A DNA stretch of 64,000 nt from Asparagopsis taxiformis (GCA_030407315.1 JALQPE010000476.1:62001-126000); one strand, 5' to 3'; shown: positions 1-10,777, counted from the stretch's first letter. Numbers and translations: made by a program. Notes: a model not told the origin generated them from the letters alone.

Positions 1-1
1 A

Positions 2-2809
2 GCTGTCGGTATCCCGAGCGCACCTCCAGCAACCTCAGCACCTGCACATGTGCAGACTTCGGCGAGTGTGCCCACAACAACTGGAGGGTCGAACGTTGCA
101 ACTTCTGAACCGAATGTACCTCGTACCTCATTAGGTGATACACGCCCTGCGGGTGCAGCCCCAGCTACGAAAACAGCGAAAGCAGTGAAGCCTGCGACCA
201 CAAGGCCAATTGCTCCGACACCTATCCCCATTCAAATAGCTGTACCCCAAGCTGTCATGGTTACCAAACCATTATCAAGTCCGGCAAGCACTACAAAATC
301 GAAGCAGGTAACAGCAGCAAAGCCCATCGCTCCAGCGGTAGTTTTCCTTACGCCCACTCTGCCAGCCCACAACACCACCTTGCCGAGAGTGGCTGCACCA
401 GCCAAGAAAACCGCTACAGCGAAACCTGCAAAGTCACAGGCTACTGCTGCTTCTAAGACCCAACCTCCAAAGTCAAGCAATCCCAAGTCCAACGCATCTC
501 AATCTGCGAATAAGAATGTACAAACTCCATTACAACCACAGTCAATCCCTGCAGCTGCTCTTCCACAAGTACCCAGGAAACCTGTATCTACAACAGTGGC
601 AAAGTCGTCTCCTGCAACCAAGGGAACATTTTCGAAGACCGTGCCGGGGACGAAGCCGCCCAATCCATCTCTTCAAAAAAGTCAGCCTGCTGCAAGTGTC
701 GCTTCCACCCAGCTGGGGAATACGCAACTTCCTGATCCATCAGCTATACCAACGCCCATTTCTCAGGACAAAACAATGGTTGAACCAGGACCTATTGCAA
801 AGGAAAACACCTCTGGGTCGTCTATCACAGCGCCAGCCATATCAATTCCACTCTCTGCAGATAAGACATCAGGATTGGCAAATACAGCACTGGCGAAGTC
901 GGTACCCCTTTCCACTGAGAAGGCACCTGGACTGGCAAATGTACCACTTACGAAACCAGTACCTGTCTCTGAAGAGAGGCCAACAAGGTCACAGCAAGTT
1001 TCGCAACCCAAGCTAGGACCTTCCAACACAACTAAGATGTCAGTACCGATGGCACTAGCAAAGCCTGTGGCTGTCTCGAAGGAAAGGATATCACCAATAG
1101 CGCCGGTGTCTTTAGCAAAGCCTGTGACTACTATGATAGAGAGAGTATCAGGAATACCTGCGACAATCGGACAGCAAGTTCCGCTCTTCAAGGAGAGTGT
1201 GGCAAGTTTGAATGACAGATTGAAAGGTGGACCGGCACCCGAGGCACAAGAAAGAGTACAAGAGTCAGTGTCGGCAGAAGGAGCAGAGAAAGCGAAGTCT
1301 GCCGCCAAGACTTCAGGTACGTCAAACATCAAAACCTCTACAAGAGGTCGAAGAGCTTCCCTTCCAGCATTAGCAGAGAACCTGTCTGGTTCTCAGCAGG
1401 CGGGTATAGGCCGGGTTGTAACAGAGGGCAGTAATGCTCACACATCATCGTTGTCTCATTCGACGAATCGTGCTTCTCGCCAGGTTTCTGAGGTAGGTCG
1501 TATGAGGTTTGAGAATACTCATAGTTCCAGAGGACCAGGTGACGTGTCGAAGGTAGGAAAATCAGCTGTGCAGAACACGGTTGGGGTGATACCAACGGCT
1601 TTGAGCGCGGCTGAGAAGGACAGGAAGTTTGTTCAAATGGGGTCTAGAATGGATGAATTTCTGAAGTCGATACCGGCAATGCCGGCAGTGGTGACGCCAT
1701 CTATTGACCCGATACCCGGGAGATCCAGTGTGGCATTGAGTCAACCAGCCAGGTATGGGTCTGCATTTCAGTCTACTGGGCGACGAGCAAGTACCGGTGG
1801 AATTCGTCCAACTGGTAACAGCGGGTTGGGCTCATCAGGAGGTATTAATGTTGGGATGCATGCACAGTTATTGCGAGGGCAAGAGGACTTGAGAACTAAT
1901 GAGTCTGTATTAGAGGGAGAGAGCAGTGTATATGGAGGGGTTGAAAGAAGAAGAACGGGGCAAAGTGCGATTTTACAGGCACAAGCAAAGAAAAAGCAGG
2001 TGGGGTACAAAAGTATCGGACATATACCCACCAGGAAAGCTGCAGCTAGCTCAGGTGGATTTGGACGTCCTAATGCAAATGTGATGGATGGAAGTACGAA
2101 CATGCGTGTTTTCGAGCCTCAAAGTTTCAAGTCTATTTTCCAACCACGAGAAACACACGAGAGTTACGATAATGGGCGCAACTCTGGTGGGTTGGATCGA
2201 ACTCAAGCGTCATTAAATCTACCTAATGTTTTCGATGGTGGACAGCAAGGATCGCAAGCGGCGGCATGGGATAGAGAATTGGATGGTGCGAATGTGCTGA
2301 TGGGCACACAAAGTCATTCGTACGGGGGTGGGGGTGTAGGGTATGGCAGCAACGTAGCGACTCCAAACATGGAACGAGCAGCGGAAATTAATCCCGTTGA
2401 GCCGATCAACATGCCGATGCCGGCGTTGTCTTCATTCGGCGGACTGGATAATTACAGTCTAGAACCGGAGTCTCTGAACGCTACATTGAAACGGGTTGTT
2501 GCCGAAGAGGACGGGCCGGGCGCTATGGGCGGCGCGAATGAATTACAAGGGGAAAGATCGTACATGTTTGCGGGTGGCAACGAAGGCGGCAACGCGTTTG
2601 AACGACCGCATCAAGTGGACGCATCGGGCAATGCTCGTCCACTCTACAACAACAATGCGGAACAATACGCAAGTTACATGACGAGCGGAGCATCAGGCCT
2701 GGCGCATGTGATGAATGCGCCGCAGCCAACGCAAACATACAACACGCCATCGCCAGTACTGAGATATCCGAGCAGCAGCAACCGTTACAACGACAAGTAT
2801 CGAAGATGA
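2..2809 (+). CDS. Low-complexity, probably disordered protein (5' partial)
   Basis: The frame is already open at the left window edge, so the true start lies outside; 935 codons are visible before TGA at 2807-2809. No enzymatic domain is recognised. The first ~260 visible codons are rich in Ala, Pro, Ser, Thr and Lys. Codons ~270-400 hold degenerate repeats of about 18-25 residues around a core like LAKPVPLSEE. The last third is Gly/Asn/Ser/Gln-rich and ends with a basic tail (NDKYRR). This composition suggests a disordered scaffold or a nuclear/RNA-associated protein, but nothing in the sequence proves a role. Long antisense ORFs inside it are explained by its skewed composition. The next gene starts 196 bp downstream on the same strand. 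I am confident it is coding because 2.8 kb stays open; function is unknown. Confidence 0.7.
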   Translation, partial: AVGIPSAPPATSAPAHVQTSASVPTTTGGSNVATSEPNVPRTSLGDTRPAGAAPATKTAKAVKPATTRPIAPTPIPIQIAVPQAVMVTKPLSSPASTTKSKQVTAAKPIAPAVVFLTPTLPAHNTTLPRVAAPAKKTATAKPAKSQATAASKTQPPKSSNPKSNASQSANKNVQTPLQPQSIPAAALPQVPRKPVSTTVAKSSPATKGTFSKTVPGTKPPNPSLQKSQPAASVASTQLGNTQLPDPSAIPTPISQDKTMVEPGPIAKENTSGSSITAPAISIPLSADKTSGLANTALAKSVPLSTEKAPGLANVPLTKPVPVSEERPTRSQQVSQPKLGPSNTTKMSVPMALAKPVAVSKERISPIAPVSLAKPVTTMIERVSGIPATIGQQVPLFKESVASLNDRLKGGPAPEAQERVQESVSAEGAEKAKSAAKTSGTSNIKTSTRGRRASLPALAENLSGSQQAGIGRVVTEGSNAHTSSLSHSTNRASRQVSEVGRMRFENTHSSRGPGDVSKVGKSAVQNTVGVIPTALSAAEKDRKFVQMGSRMDEFLKSIPAMPAVVTPSIDPIPGRSSVALSQPARYGSAFQSTGRRASTGGIRPTGNSGLGSSGGINVGMHAQLLRGQEDLRTNESVLEGESSVYGGVERRRTGQSAILQAQAKKKQVGYKSIGHIPTRKAAASSGGFGRPNANVMDGSTNMRVFEPQSFKSIFQPRETHESYDNGRNSGGLDRTQASLNLPNVFDGGQQGSQAAAWDRELDGANVLMGTQSHSYGGGGVGYGSNVATPNMERAAEINPVEPINMPMPALSSFGGLDNYSLEPESLNATLKRVVAEEDGPGAMGGANELQGERSYMFAGGNEGGNAFERPHQVDASGNARPLYNNNAEQYASYMTSGASGLAHVMNAPQPTQTYNTPSPVLRYPSSSNRYNDKYRR

Positions 2810-3005
2810 GAAGCAAATCACTGTAAAGCAAAATTTCAATTATAACTGGCGCTCCCGCCAAAAGTGCGCCATCTCATTTGTGCGCCAAAATCCCGACAAT
2901 AAATCGCCTCCATCTCTCTCGTCGCATCGCAACCAAATCCAACGCCCCACCGACTGGCTCGACCCGCCCGGCCGTTACATCTGTCCTTGCGACAACCGCA
3001 CCAAC

Positions 3006-5030
3006 ATGCCGTCCGCCAACCCGTCGCCCGATCCGCCCCCGACCCGTCCCACCGACCCGCCGGTAACCATCGCGCCGCCGCACACCCCCGCGCCCTACAC
3101 GCCCTATCCCGACACGCCAGCGCCTGATGTAGCGACGCCGCCGCCCGCGACTGAAATCGCCGTCGATGCGCCAGCACCGAAGCCTGCATCCGACGCGTCC
3201 ATCGCCGTCCCCGTCGACGCCGCCGTCGTCGTCGCCGCATCGTCCACGCCAGTCGAGGATGCCAAGTCGACGCGCGCCGCTAAACCGCCCGCCAAACCGA
3301 CGCGAAGCAGCGCGCGCATCCCGCCCCCAGCCGTCGAGAAACCCGTCGTGTCCGCGATGCCCAATACGCCCGCCAAAACACGCGTGAAATCCGCACGGAA
3401 GACCGTCTCGCTGCCATCGCCCGACGCCGCCCAGCCCGATACGCAGCCCATTCCGAATGTTGGTGCGCGCGTCGAAGTCTGGTTTGCTGGTTATGATCAG
3501 TTTTATCCCGGTAGAGTTCAGGCACATGATCCAAAGTCGCCTAATGTTTTCAACGTTATTCTTGATGATGGTACCTTTTGGGATATTAATGCCGTGAAAC
3601 ATGTCTGGCGACGTGCCCTTTCGGATGAGGAACTGAAAGAGGATGAGACGGAGGCGTCTAGGGATGAGCCAATGCCTGATAAGGAGAAGGACAATGATGG
3701 GAAGGGGGATGAAAATGATAAAGACGTTGAAATGACAGACAATAAATCCCCGGAAGCGGACCCGAAACCGGCTCCAGAGCCGGAAAACAAAACGGTCACC
3801 GAGGACAAACCGCCAGTCCCGGCACCAAAACAGCCTGACGTACAGCCAAAGCCGACTGTACCGCCCCCGCCTGCAGAGAAGCCCGTGGAGCAAGAAAAGC
3901 CTCCTGTCAAGCAACCGGAGCCTCCCGTTGAAAAGCCGACGCCGGACACTGAGCCGTCAAAAGAAGTAGCAATCGTACAACAAAAGCCGGCCCCCGTCGC
4001 ACAGCCGGAAAAACCGGTGGCAGCTGCAGCTGAGTCCGATACGCCAGCAGCCACACAGCAACCAGTTCGTCGTACGCCAGGACGTGCGTTACGCAAGTCA
4101 GCCTCAAACGCGCGTTCAGCACGACCATCATCGCCGCCTGCAAACCGTCGCAGAATGACACGTTTATCCGATGCCCCTTCAAATCCTTCACCGCCGCGAC
4201 CCACACGTCGTACGCGTCGCTCCGAACCGATCGTTGTCGACGTGGAATCAACGCCTTCAGTTCGACGCACGCGTAGTTCCGGCGCCAAGAAGCGTCTATC
4301 ATCCGAGGATGACGATGAATCAGATGCTGCACCCGCCAAACGACGGAGAAGACAAACTGACAATTCCAATGTCGACAGTATGCCGACCACGCCGGATCGT
4401 GTAACTCGCTCCGGTGCGCGCATGCGCGATGCCGATTCGGCGACGCCACCGGCTCCGACTGCGTCACCGCGTACGCAACGCGCAACTCGCGCCACGACCA
4501 AGATGAGGGAGGACGACGTGATGGACAGATTGTCGACCAAGGCGGTCACTGCAATTGCAGTTGACGCGGCGCTGGCATCGGCGAGGGCGGTGTTGAAGCC
4601 TCTGAACGATCGATTGAATCAGCTCGTGAATGAATTGGAAACGATTAGTGACACAGCGCGTCTAGCAACGCAGGCGCTCAGTGCGCCGCAGACGTTGCAG
4701 AAGAAGCGCGGACGGCCGAAGAGGATTGTCGCGTCGGCCAACGCGACTTCGGCGGCGTTGGAGAGCTTACAGGGCGATATTTCAGACATTATTTCCGGCG
4801 GTGAGGGACGGTCGAAAAGTAGCGCGCTTACATCGGACGACTTTGAAGCGCTGCATCGTGCCATAGAATATCAGGGCAAGGTACTGCGTAGTTTGGAACA
4901 ACTCGTTCGTGCGGCGCACGACGTTCGCAAGAAGGACGACCAGAGTGGCACGGTGACTATTGCTGTGCCGGCAAACGCGCTGGCTCGCGAGGAGGGAAAT
5001 ACAATCAATGGAGCTGACAAAGATGGTTAA
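3006..5030 (+). CDS. Tudor-like domain plus AT-hook chromatin protein
   Basis: 674 aa from the first in-frame ATG (3006); the frame is open further upstream, but only from non-ATG codons. Residues 1-150 are Pro/Ala/Thr-rich. Residues ~152-207 form a Tudor/agenet-like module: VGARVEVWFAGYDQFYPGRV, then a short linker, LDDGTFWDI and a closing VKHVW, with the aromatic and Gly pattern typical of that fold. An acidic stretch (~210-245) and a Pro/Lys-rich linker with many VEKP-like repeats follow. Arg/Ser-rich clusters (RRTRRSE) could be nuclear localisation signals. A predicted helical segment (~515-565) precedes a canonical AT-hook KKRGRPKRI (~566-574), which is known to bind the AT-rich minor groove. 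Inferred role: reading histone methylation or anchoring a complex on chromatin. It converges on the WD40 gene with 100 bp between stops. Confidence 0.85.
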   Translation: MPSANPSPDPPPTRPTDPPVTIAPPHTPAPYTPYPDTPAPDVATPPPATEIAVDAPAPKPASDASIAVPVDAAVVVAASSTPVEDAKSTRAAKPPAKPTRSSARIPPPAVEKPVVSAMPNTPAKTRVKSARKTVSLPSPDAAQPDTQPIPNVGARVEVWFAGYDQFYPGRVQAHDPKSPNVFNVILDDGTFWDINAVKHVWRRALSDEELKEDETEASRDEPMPDKEKDNDGKGDENDKDVEMTDNKSPEADPKPAPEPENKTVTEDKPPVPAPKQPDVQPKPTVPPPPAEKPVEQEKPPVKQPEPPVEKPTPDTEPSKEVAIVQQKPAPVAQPEKPVAAAAESDTPAATQQPVRRTPGRALRKSASNARSARPSSPPANRRRMTRLSDAPSNPSPPRPTRRTRRSEPIVVDVESTPSVRRTRSSGAKKRLSSEDDDESDAAPAKRRRRQTDNSNVDSMPTTPDRVTRSGARMRDADSATPPAPTASPRTQRATRATTKMREDDVMDRLSTKAVTAIAVDAALASARAVLKPLNDRLNQLVNELETISDTARLATQALSAPQTLQKKRGRPKRIVASANATSAALESLQGDISDIISGGEGRSKSSALTSDDFEALHRAIEYQGKVLRSLEQLVRAAHDVRKKDDQSGTVTIAVPANALAREEGNTINGADKDG

Positions 5031-5096
5031 GGTAGTAGATTGTGCAGACGGCATTGTTTACTGACGTGATGTCCATCGATGGTCAAGTAGAGATTC

Positions 5097-5102
5097 AATA
5101 AA
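5097..5102 (+). terminator. AATAAA polyadenylation signal
   Basis: A canonical AATAAA lies 67 bp after the stop of the Tudor/AT-hook gene, in the short gap before the convergent WD40 gene. It is the only exact signal in that gap. Confidence 0.6.
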
Positions 5103-5130
5103 TAGAGCACAGCACATGTAATGCCATCAG

Positions 5131-7788
5131 TCACGCATGTTCATTCTTTGCAAATCGCCCATAATACACTTTATCCGCCGCTCTTATAAACGTTTCCTCG
5201 TCCATCACAAAGCCCCCCGCTTCTTCTTGAAACAAGTCATCCAGCCCCTCCCGATCACCGTTCGTCCGTGCCTCCAGACCACGCCGTTTCAACTCGCCGA
5301 GCACCAAGTCCATCGCGTGAAATATCAACACATGATCGTCCTGTCCCCTCGCCTCGGTGAACAACGCCTTCCATCTCTCACGTCGACTTTGTCTCACAAT
5401 GCAACAAATCCTTCGAAATAGCTCAACAAACATATCCTCATCAAACGAATTACTCTTACCGCCCCTCGTGTACACCAATTTCGCAATCTCCTTCTCTCCC
5501 AGCCACGCCACACGCGTCCCAGCTATTTTACACATTAGCAAAAACACAACGCTGTTCGTCAATGTCTTCATCTCCTTCAACCGACATTCTTCACGAAACT
5601 TTCCTCGTGAAATTACCAATGCATCTTCCACCCATTTCTCCTCTGCTCGAACCGCCTCTCCTCCTTCGTCTGTCTTACCTGCTAGCACATCTTCGACTTT
5701 CACCTTCTTCCCACTTTCTTCTCCTACTACGACAACAGCGGCTTGTTCGTTCACTCCTTTTCCGTTGCTCACATTTTCCCGGCTAGGAACCTGTGTATTT
5801 CCGGCCGTATTCTCGACACTGTGTACACTTTGATCATTACTCTTTGGTCTGGCATAATTTGAATTTCCTGTGTTCACATCTTTGACACTTCCTTTCGCTC
5901 GACCACTACTCGCATCTGTTTCGCCCACATCCTGGTCTTTCTTCGCATCTATTTGATTGCCCTTCTTCTTCGCTGTATTTAGCTTTTCGCTCTGCACAAC
6001 CACACCTCCATCGGCCTTGTCAGTCTCATCGCGCATCTCGTGCGCCTCAGTATGTCTCTCCGGCTTTTCCGGTGTGCCCACATTCGCTTTAGTGATATCC
6101 ATTTTGTCATCGTCTGCCCTTGTCAAATCAGTTACCTCATCTTGGGCAAGTTTGCTCGTTCCACCGGCATTCTGATCCGATTGCGGACGCTGAACCCAAC
6201 GCTGCCTAGCCGGAACCGGACACGGCGCCGCACCAACCGGATATTGCACACCTTGTAAACTGTCATACGAACTTTGCGGCTTACCAAGTAAATCTGTATC
6301 TTCATTCGTGTCACGACCAATTTGCGACTCCTCTGTTGATCCAGTACCATTCTTCGCACTCCGCTCTAGATCCATTCTCTCGTCTCTATGAGTTTCATTT
6401 AAACCATGACAAGTTTCACTGTCTTTTAACTCGCTGTTCGGCGTGGCTGATTCTGGATCAACATGCCCTTTCTCGTACATATCGGCTTCGATCTGTTCTT
6501 CCTTACACTTTCGTTTGCCATCTTCATAACTTGCGGTATCCGGCGCTTCATCCGAATGATTGGCACCTTGTGTACCGTTCTTCCCGTCATCCAAATTTTG
6601 GCCGTTTTCATTCTGAGACGACTGTTTATTCTGTCCAGTCATATTTGCGTCACCATCTGTTACAACATCACCCGGTTCCTCTCTGTTGGCATTTTCCCCG
6701 TTCGGCGGCTTGGCGCTATCCTTGTCTACAGCGTTTGCCTTCAAACTGAACCAAAAGCTCGAAAACATCAACATCGGATCCGACACCGACGACGACGGTT
6801 GACTCGACTCTTTCTGCCAGACGATGCGCATCTTCCTTCCATTCGGACCGGCGGTACCACCCGGGCGTCTTGAAAACGTCACGTCGAGGAACACACCCCT
6901 GAATGCGTTGGGAATCGAGAGCACAGTCGCACCATCAGCAATAGCATACACAAGCACATCACAGACGCCTTTTGTTCTAGTGACCACAATCACAAACGAG
7001 CCGTTCTCCACCAATCGAACTGCCGAGATATTGTAAAACGGAAGCGGCGGCGTTGGAATCCACTGATACCCCTTCATGTTGTATCCGCGCACCACGTCCT
7101 TGTCTTTCCCCGAGGTCACCATGATCAAAGTCATGCCATTCGAATCGAGATCCCAGAACGTCACGTTGCGAAAGGAGGTTCTGAAGCTGGCGTGCGAATC
7201 GCCACGAAACACGAAGAGACGAGCGGTTGAATTGGTCGTAATAGACACGGCTACACAGCCGTCGTCGGCCACGGCGACCCTTCGAGCGCGGCCGCGCATC
7301 GACAGCGAGTCCCAGCCGTCGTCGGCGCGGAAGGAGAGCAGCGTGTTGTACAGGCCGCGCGTGAGCTTGGCATGGGCAGCGAGCACATACTGGGCGGACG
7401 GACTGATGGCGACCAGAACGCTGGATTGGGCCTCGACGTTTGCGTCGGCGCGGAGCAATGTGGTGTAATGCGGACGAGCGGAGAGATTCCACAGGCGGAT
7501 GGTGCCGTCCGAACAGCCGGTGACGAGTCGGGTCGCGTCCGGTGTCAGCGCGGCTGATGTGAGCGGGGACGGATGGAGGAGAGAGTGTCGGAGCGGTAGT
7601 GTGCGTGACTTGCCGGTGGGCGTTTCGTGAATTAATGCGGCGGTTTTGCAGAGGGTGAGCAAGTAGGGCCCGGAACTGATAGCGACTGAGGGGTGATCGG
7701 GTTGAGTGATTGCGTGCTGAGTGGGCGGATATTGGATTGGGTCGGGTTGGGTGGATGAGGTGGAAGCGCGCTTACGCTTGGAGACCAT
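5131..7788 (-). CDS. WD40-repeat protein with long charged linker and helical C-terminus
   Basis: 885 aa from the ATG at 7786-7788 (MVSKRKRAS); longer reads need a TTG start. A basic N-terminus (KRKR) is followed by WD40-like blades, the clearest being residues ~90-103, TGCSDGTIRLWNL, with further blades recognisable to about residue 320 (AISPSAQYVLAAH, NVTFWDLDSNG). Residues ~330-690 are low complexity, rich in Asp, Glu, Asn, Lys and Gln. The last ~150 residues look globular and helical (VVFLLMCKIAGTRVAWLGEKE, FRRICCIVRQSRRERW). A single N-terminal propeller with such a tail resembles nucleolar/ribosome-biogenesis WD proteins, but I cannot assign an orthologue. It is a single exon whose ATG is only 194 bp from the stop of the ABCF2 gene upstream on the same strand. 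Confidence 0.8.
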   Translation of the reverse strand: MVSKRKRASTSSTQPDPIQYPPTQHAITQPDHPSVAISSGPYLLTLCKTAALIHETPTGKSRTLPLRHSLLHPSPLTSAALTPDATRLVTGCSDGTIRLWNLSARPHYTTLLRADANVEAQSSVLVAISPSAQYVLAAHAKLTRGLYNTLLSFRADDGWDSLSMRGRARRVAVADDGCVAVSITTNSTARLFVFRGDSHASFRTSFRNVTFWDLDSNGMTLIMVTSGKDKDVVRGYNMKGYQWIPTPPLPFYNISAVRLVENGSFVIVVTRTKGVCDVLVYAIADGATVLSIPNAFRGVFLDVTFSRRPGGTAGPNGRKMRIVWQKESSQPSSSVSDPMLMFSSFWFSLKANAVDKDSAKPPNGENANREEPGDVVTDGDANMTGQNKQSSQNENGQNLDDGKNGTQGANHSDEAPDTASYEDGKRKCKEEQIEADMYEKGHVDPESATPNSELKDSETCHGLNETHRDERMDLERSAKNGTGSTEESQIGRDTNEDTDLLGKPQSSYDSLQGVQYPVGAAPCPVPARQRWVQRPQSDQNAGGTSKLAQDEVTDLTRADDDKMDITKANVGTPEKPERHTEAHEMRDETDKADGGVVVQSEKLNTAKKKGNQIDAKKDQDVGETDASSGRAKGSVKDVNTGNSNYARPKSNDQSVHSVENTAGNTQVPSRENVSNGKGVNEQAAVVVVGEESGKKVKVEDVLAGKTDEGGEAVRAEEKWVEDALVISRGKFREECRLKEMKTLTNSVVFLLMCKIAGTRVAWLGEKEIAKLVYTRGGKSNSFDEDMFVELFRRICCIVRQSRRERWKALFTEARGQDDHVLIFHAMDLVLGELKRRGLEARTNGDREGLDDLFQEEAGGFVMDEETFIRAADKVYYGRFAKNEHA

Positions 7789-7982
7789 GTTGAAATTGAC
7801 CGAGTTGGCAACGGGGACGCGGTGCGTCTTCAAAGGGGGAGCGCACGAAACGAGACGTGACGCACACGCCGCAGGATGCGCTGATATCAGCGCAATTGTA
7901 CCATTCGATTCGGTTTAGCGTACAATCATGGAACGACAGTTTGTCCTTTACACGTGTCATACTCACATACATGCTAAAACAA

Positions 7983-9942
7983 CTAAAATTTGAGGCCTTT
8001 CCTCAGGCTCTCCTTGTACGAGAGGATATCGCCGGACCACACCTTGACACCATCCTCGACCACCCAAATTTCTCTCGCCACTTGACTCAGCAAGCGGAAG
8101 TCGTGCGATACCAGCACGACGCCTCCCTCAAACGCGTTGATTGCTTCCGCCAACGCATCGATGCCCGTGCAATCTAGCGCGTTGGTCGGCTCGTCCAACA
8201 GTAGAATGTGCGGCTTCCGGATGGCAATTTCCGCAAATACCAATCGCGACTTGAGTCCATCCGACAAATGTCCGATTGGCGACAGCTGTGCCTCACCTGT
8301 AATCCCAAACCGTCCAACTTCGGCGCGATATCCCTGCAGTGTCTCGTGCAGTTTCGGATACTTGGACCGAATGTATTCTACTGGTGACATTTCAAAATCC
8401 AGTTGATCAGCAGAGTGCTGGTGGTATCTCCCGATTCGCAGACCAGACTTGTGCGACACCGTTCCTTCCGATGGATGCAGCTCGTGCACCATCAGATTGA
8501 GCAATGTACTCTTTCCAGCTCCGTTCGGACCGACCAATGAGATACGCGACTCTCCGTCTACTCCAAAGCTCAGGCCCGAGTACAGGTAGTCCTCCTTCTT
8601 GCCTGAGTATGAGAAGGCGACATCGGAGAAACTGATAAGCGGCGGTGCCAGAGTTCCGCATCCAAGGAAACTAAACTTGAAGGTGGGCTCTGCATAAGGC
8701 GGTTCCAACAAGCCAGCTTCCTCCATTTTGTCCAACTGCTTCTGTCGCGACTTGGCCTGGCGCACAAGATTCGCATATGTTCCACACGACGAGATAAACT
8801 GCTTAATGTGTCGAATTTCTTCCTGCTGCTTCTTGTACAACTTGAGCTGGTTGACATCTTGCTCCTCACGCGTCCTCACATACACGCTATAGTTTCCACC
8901 CCAGTACTTGAGCTTTTGTTGCTGCATAACCATGGTGTCTGTGCACACTCCGTCAAGGAAATCCTGCGAGTGAGAAACAATAATTAAAATCTTGTTGTAG
9001 CGCGAGAGGTACTCTTCAAGCCACACGCACGCCGACAGATCGAGCTGTAAAACGTAACACGGAAAGACAGGGTTAGTTTCCACAAGTTTGGATTCACCAA
9101 GCTGGAGGAATTGAAAGACAGTAACATACATGATTGGTAGGCTCATCCAAAAGCAACATCGATGGCTGAATGAACAGAGCTTTCGCCAGGGCCACTCTCA
9201 TTCTCCAGCCACCACTCATATCTTTCGTCTTCTTCTGAATAGTAGTCGAGTTGAAACCGAGACCACATAAGATGGTACTAGCACGGCTTTCAAAAGTAGC
9301 CGGGTCAAGTTCATCAAGCCTCTCATAAATATCTTGCAGAAGGTCGCTCTCCGGACCTTCCTCTACAAGAATGTCATCGGCCTTCGTCTCAAGTCTGGCC
9401 ACCTCCACCTTTGCCGAGTTGATGACATAATCGAGGGCAGAATCCTCCGAAGGCTGTGCCTCCTCCGCCAACAGATGAATATCAATGTAATCGGGAATGG
9501 GCACCTGTCTCTCAGCAAGCACCTTGAGAAAAGTGGACTTTCCGCAACCATTGGCGCCGATGAGACCGTATCGTCTCCCCACGGTGAGCTCAATGAGGGT
9601 GTCCTCCACAAGGACCTTGTTGTGAAAATTGAGAGAAAAGGCGCCAATCTTGATATCTCTCGCACCATAGACCGACTCTAGATTTCCAGTAGCGGTGGTA
9701 CTGGTATCGGGGGCGGCGGCGTCGCCCAACTCGTCGCGCAGACTGGCGTCGGAGGACTTGGTAATGGCGGACGAAGCGTCATCAAGGGAGATGGGAGCGC
9801 CCTTGGAGTTACCTTTTCCTTTTTGCTTTTCATATTTTTTCTTGACCGCGGCGACAGCCTCCGGACCCTGCTTGGCGGCCTGCGCCTCCTCGCGTGCGCG
9901 CTGAGCGGCGAGAAATTTCTTGCTCTTATTCTTCGGGGGCAT
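7983..9942 (-). CDS. ABCF2: ABCF2-type twin-ATPase (GCN20 family), one intron
   Basis: Two exons on the minus strand, 9942-9130 and 9044-7983, give 624 aa, the usual ABCF2 length. Domain 1 has Walker A GANGCGKST, signature MSGGWRMRVALAKAL and Walker B LLLDEPTNH-LD, the last split by the intron. The inter-domain linker contains LWGGNYSVY-like KYWGGNYSVYV and a charged helix pair. Domain 2 has Walker A GPNGAGKST, signature LSDGLKSRLVFAEIA and Walker B LLLDEPTNALD, ending with LVSHDFRLLSQVA. No membrane segments are present, as expected for ABCF proteins, which act in the cytosol on ribosomes (family knowledge). The Lys/Ala-rich N-terminus is typical of eukaryotic members. Start ATG (9940-9942) is followed at once by MPPKNKSKK. 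It is divergent from the acyltransferase-like gene, 835 bp apart. Confidence 0.95.
9045..9129 (-). other. 85-nt spliceosomal intron of ABCF2
   Basis: The 5' end reads GTATGT directly after the CAT (His) codon and the 3' end reads TTTTACAG before CTCGATCTG. Removing 85 nt joins DEPTNH to LDLSACVW in phase 0, exactly the expected ABCF sequence. Left in place, it would add a short wrong peptide and a stop. It is the only intron I need for any host gene in the window. Confidence 0.93.
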
Positions 9943-10777
9943 GCTGGCAGACGGAGCGGACGGGGAGGGATCGCGGATGGGATGGGACGACGGTGTCGCA
10001 GGGGCGAAGTGGGCAATTTATTGAACAAACGTCCGCGGCCGTCGGGTATGCGCGAGTTATGCTGGAAATGTGTAGGTGCGCTGAGCGGAGCGCATGCAGT
10101 TGGTGACAGCAGTGGCGGAACGCGAGTTGACAACAATTTCCGCCAATGATGGCTGTTGAAATTTTCAGACGCGTTACCAGCCAGACACTTGTCGGTGCCC
10201 CGTTGCAAAGAGCCAATCATTGAGCAGATGTGAACACGGGCAATTAAAGTGTGGCAAGTGGATGTTGCACGTCATCGTATCCATTTCAAATATTTTCCAA
10301 AAACCAACCTATCACGGCTCGTAGCCCAACATTTTTGTTTTCGACCAATCAAGTTGTCCCAACACCGTTCAACATAAAAGCGCCACTACGTGTGCATTGC
10401 TGTTTGCTGGAAAAACATGAGTAGACACGTGTACGTTTTGTCTAGATGATCGGCCGGGCCAGGCTGAATTGTTTCGAAAATATTTACAAAATTCACAGAT
10501 AGCACACGCTGTGAGCCGTGACGCAATGCCAGTTAAACGTCCAAAAATAGTTACTAATCATTGCTTGCAGGTATGGTCCAATTCAAGGTATGAATTTGCG
10601 GGCCAAAATGTCGCAACAATCATACATTCATATAATGTCACGGATCAAAAGCTTCCGAAACCTAAATCGCAAGCACAAATCAACGCATCCCTCATAATCA
10701 CCTCGAGTCGTAGCTCAACATAACACACTCGACACCGGCACAAATCCGACGCGACCAAACCGAATCGTCCCGCAATC
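9943..10777. promoter_or_regulatory. Divergent intergenic region with CCAAT boxes
   Basis: Gap between the divergent ABCF2 and acyltransferase-like genes. CCAAT occurs at 10213-10217 and 10345-10349 and a TATA-like CATAAAAG at 10372-10379. Small ORFs here lack ATG starts or family resemblance. CCAAT/ATTGG motifs recur upstream of other units in this window, so they may be general promoter elements of this genome. Confidence 0.4.

Noticed and set aside
763..1332. 189-codon antisense ORF inside the first gene
   Set aside because: Mirror of a compositionally skewed sense frame; same for antisense ORFs at 2874-3914 and 3518-4549.
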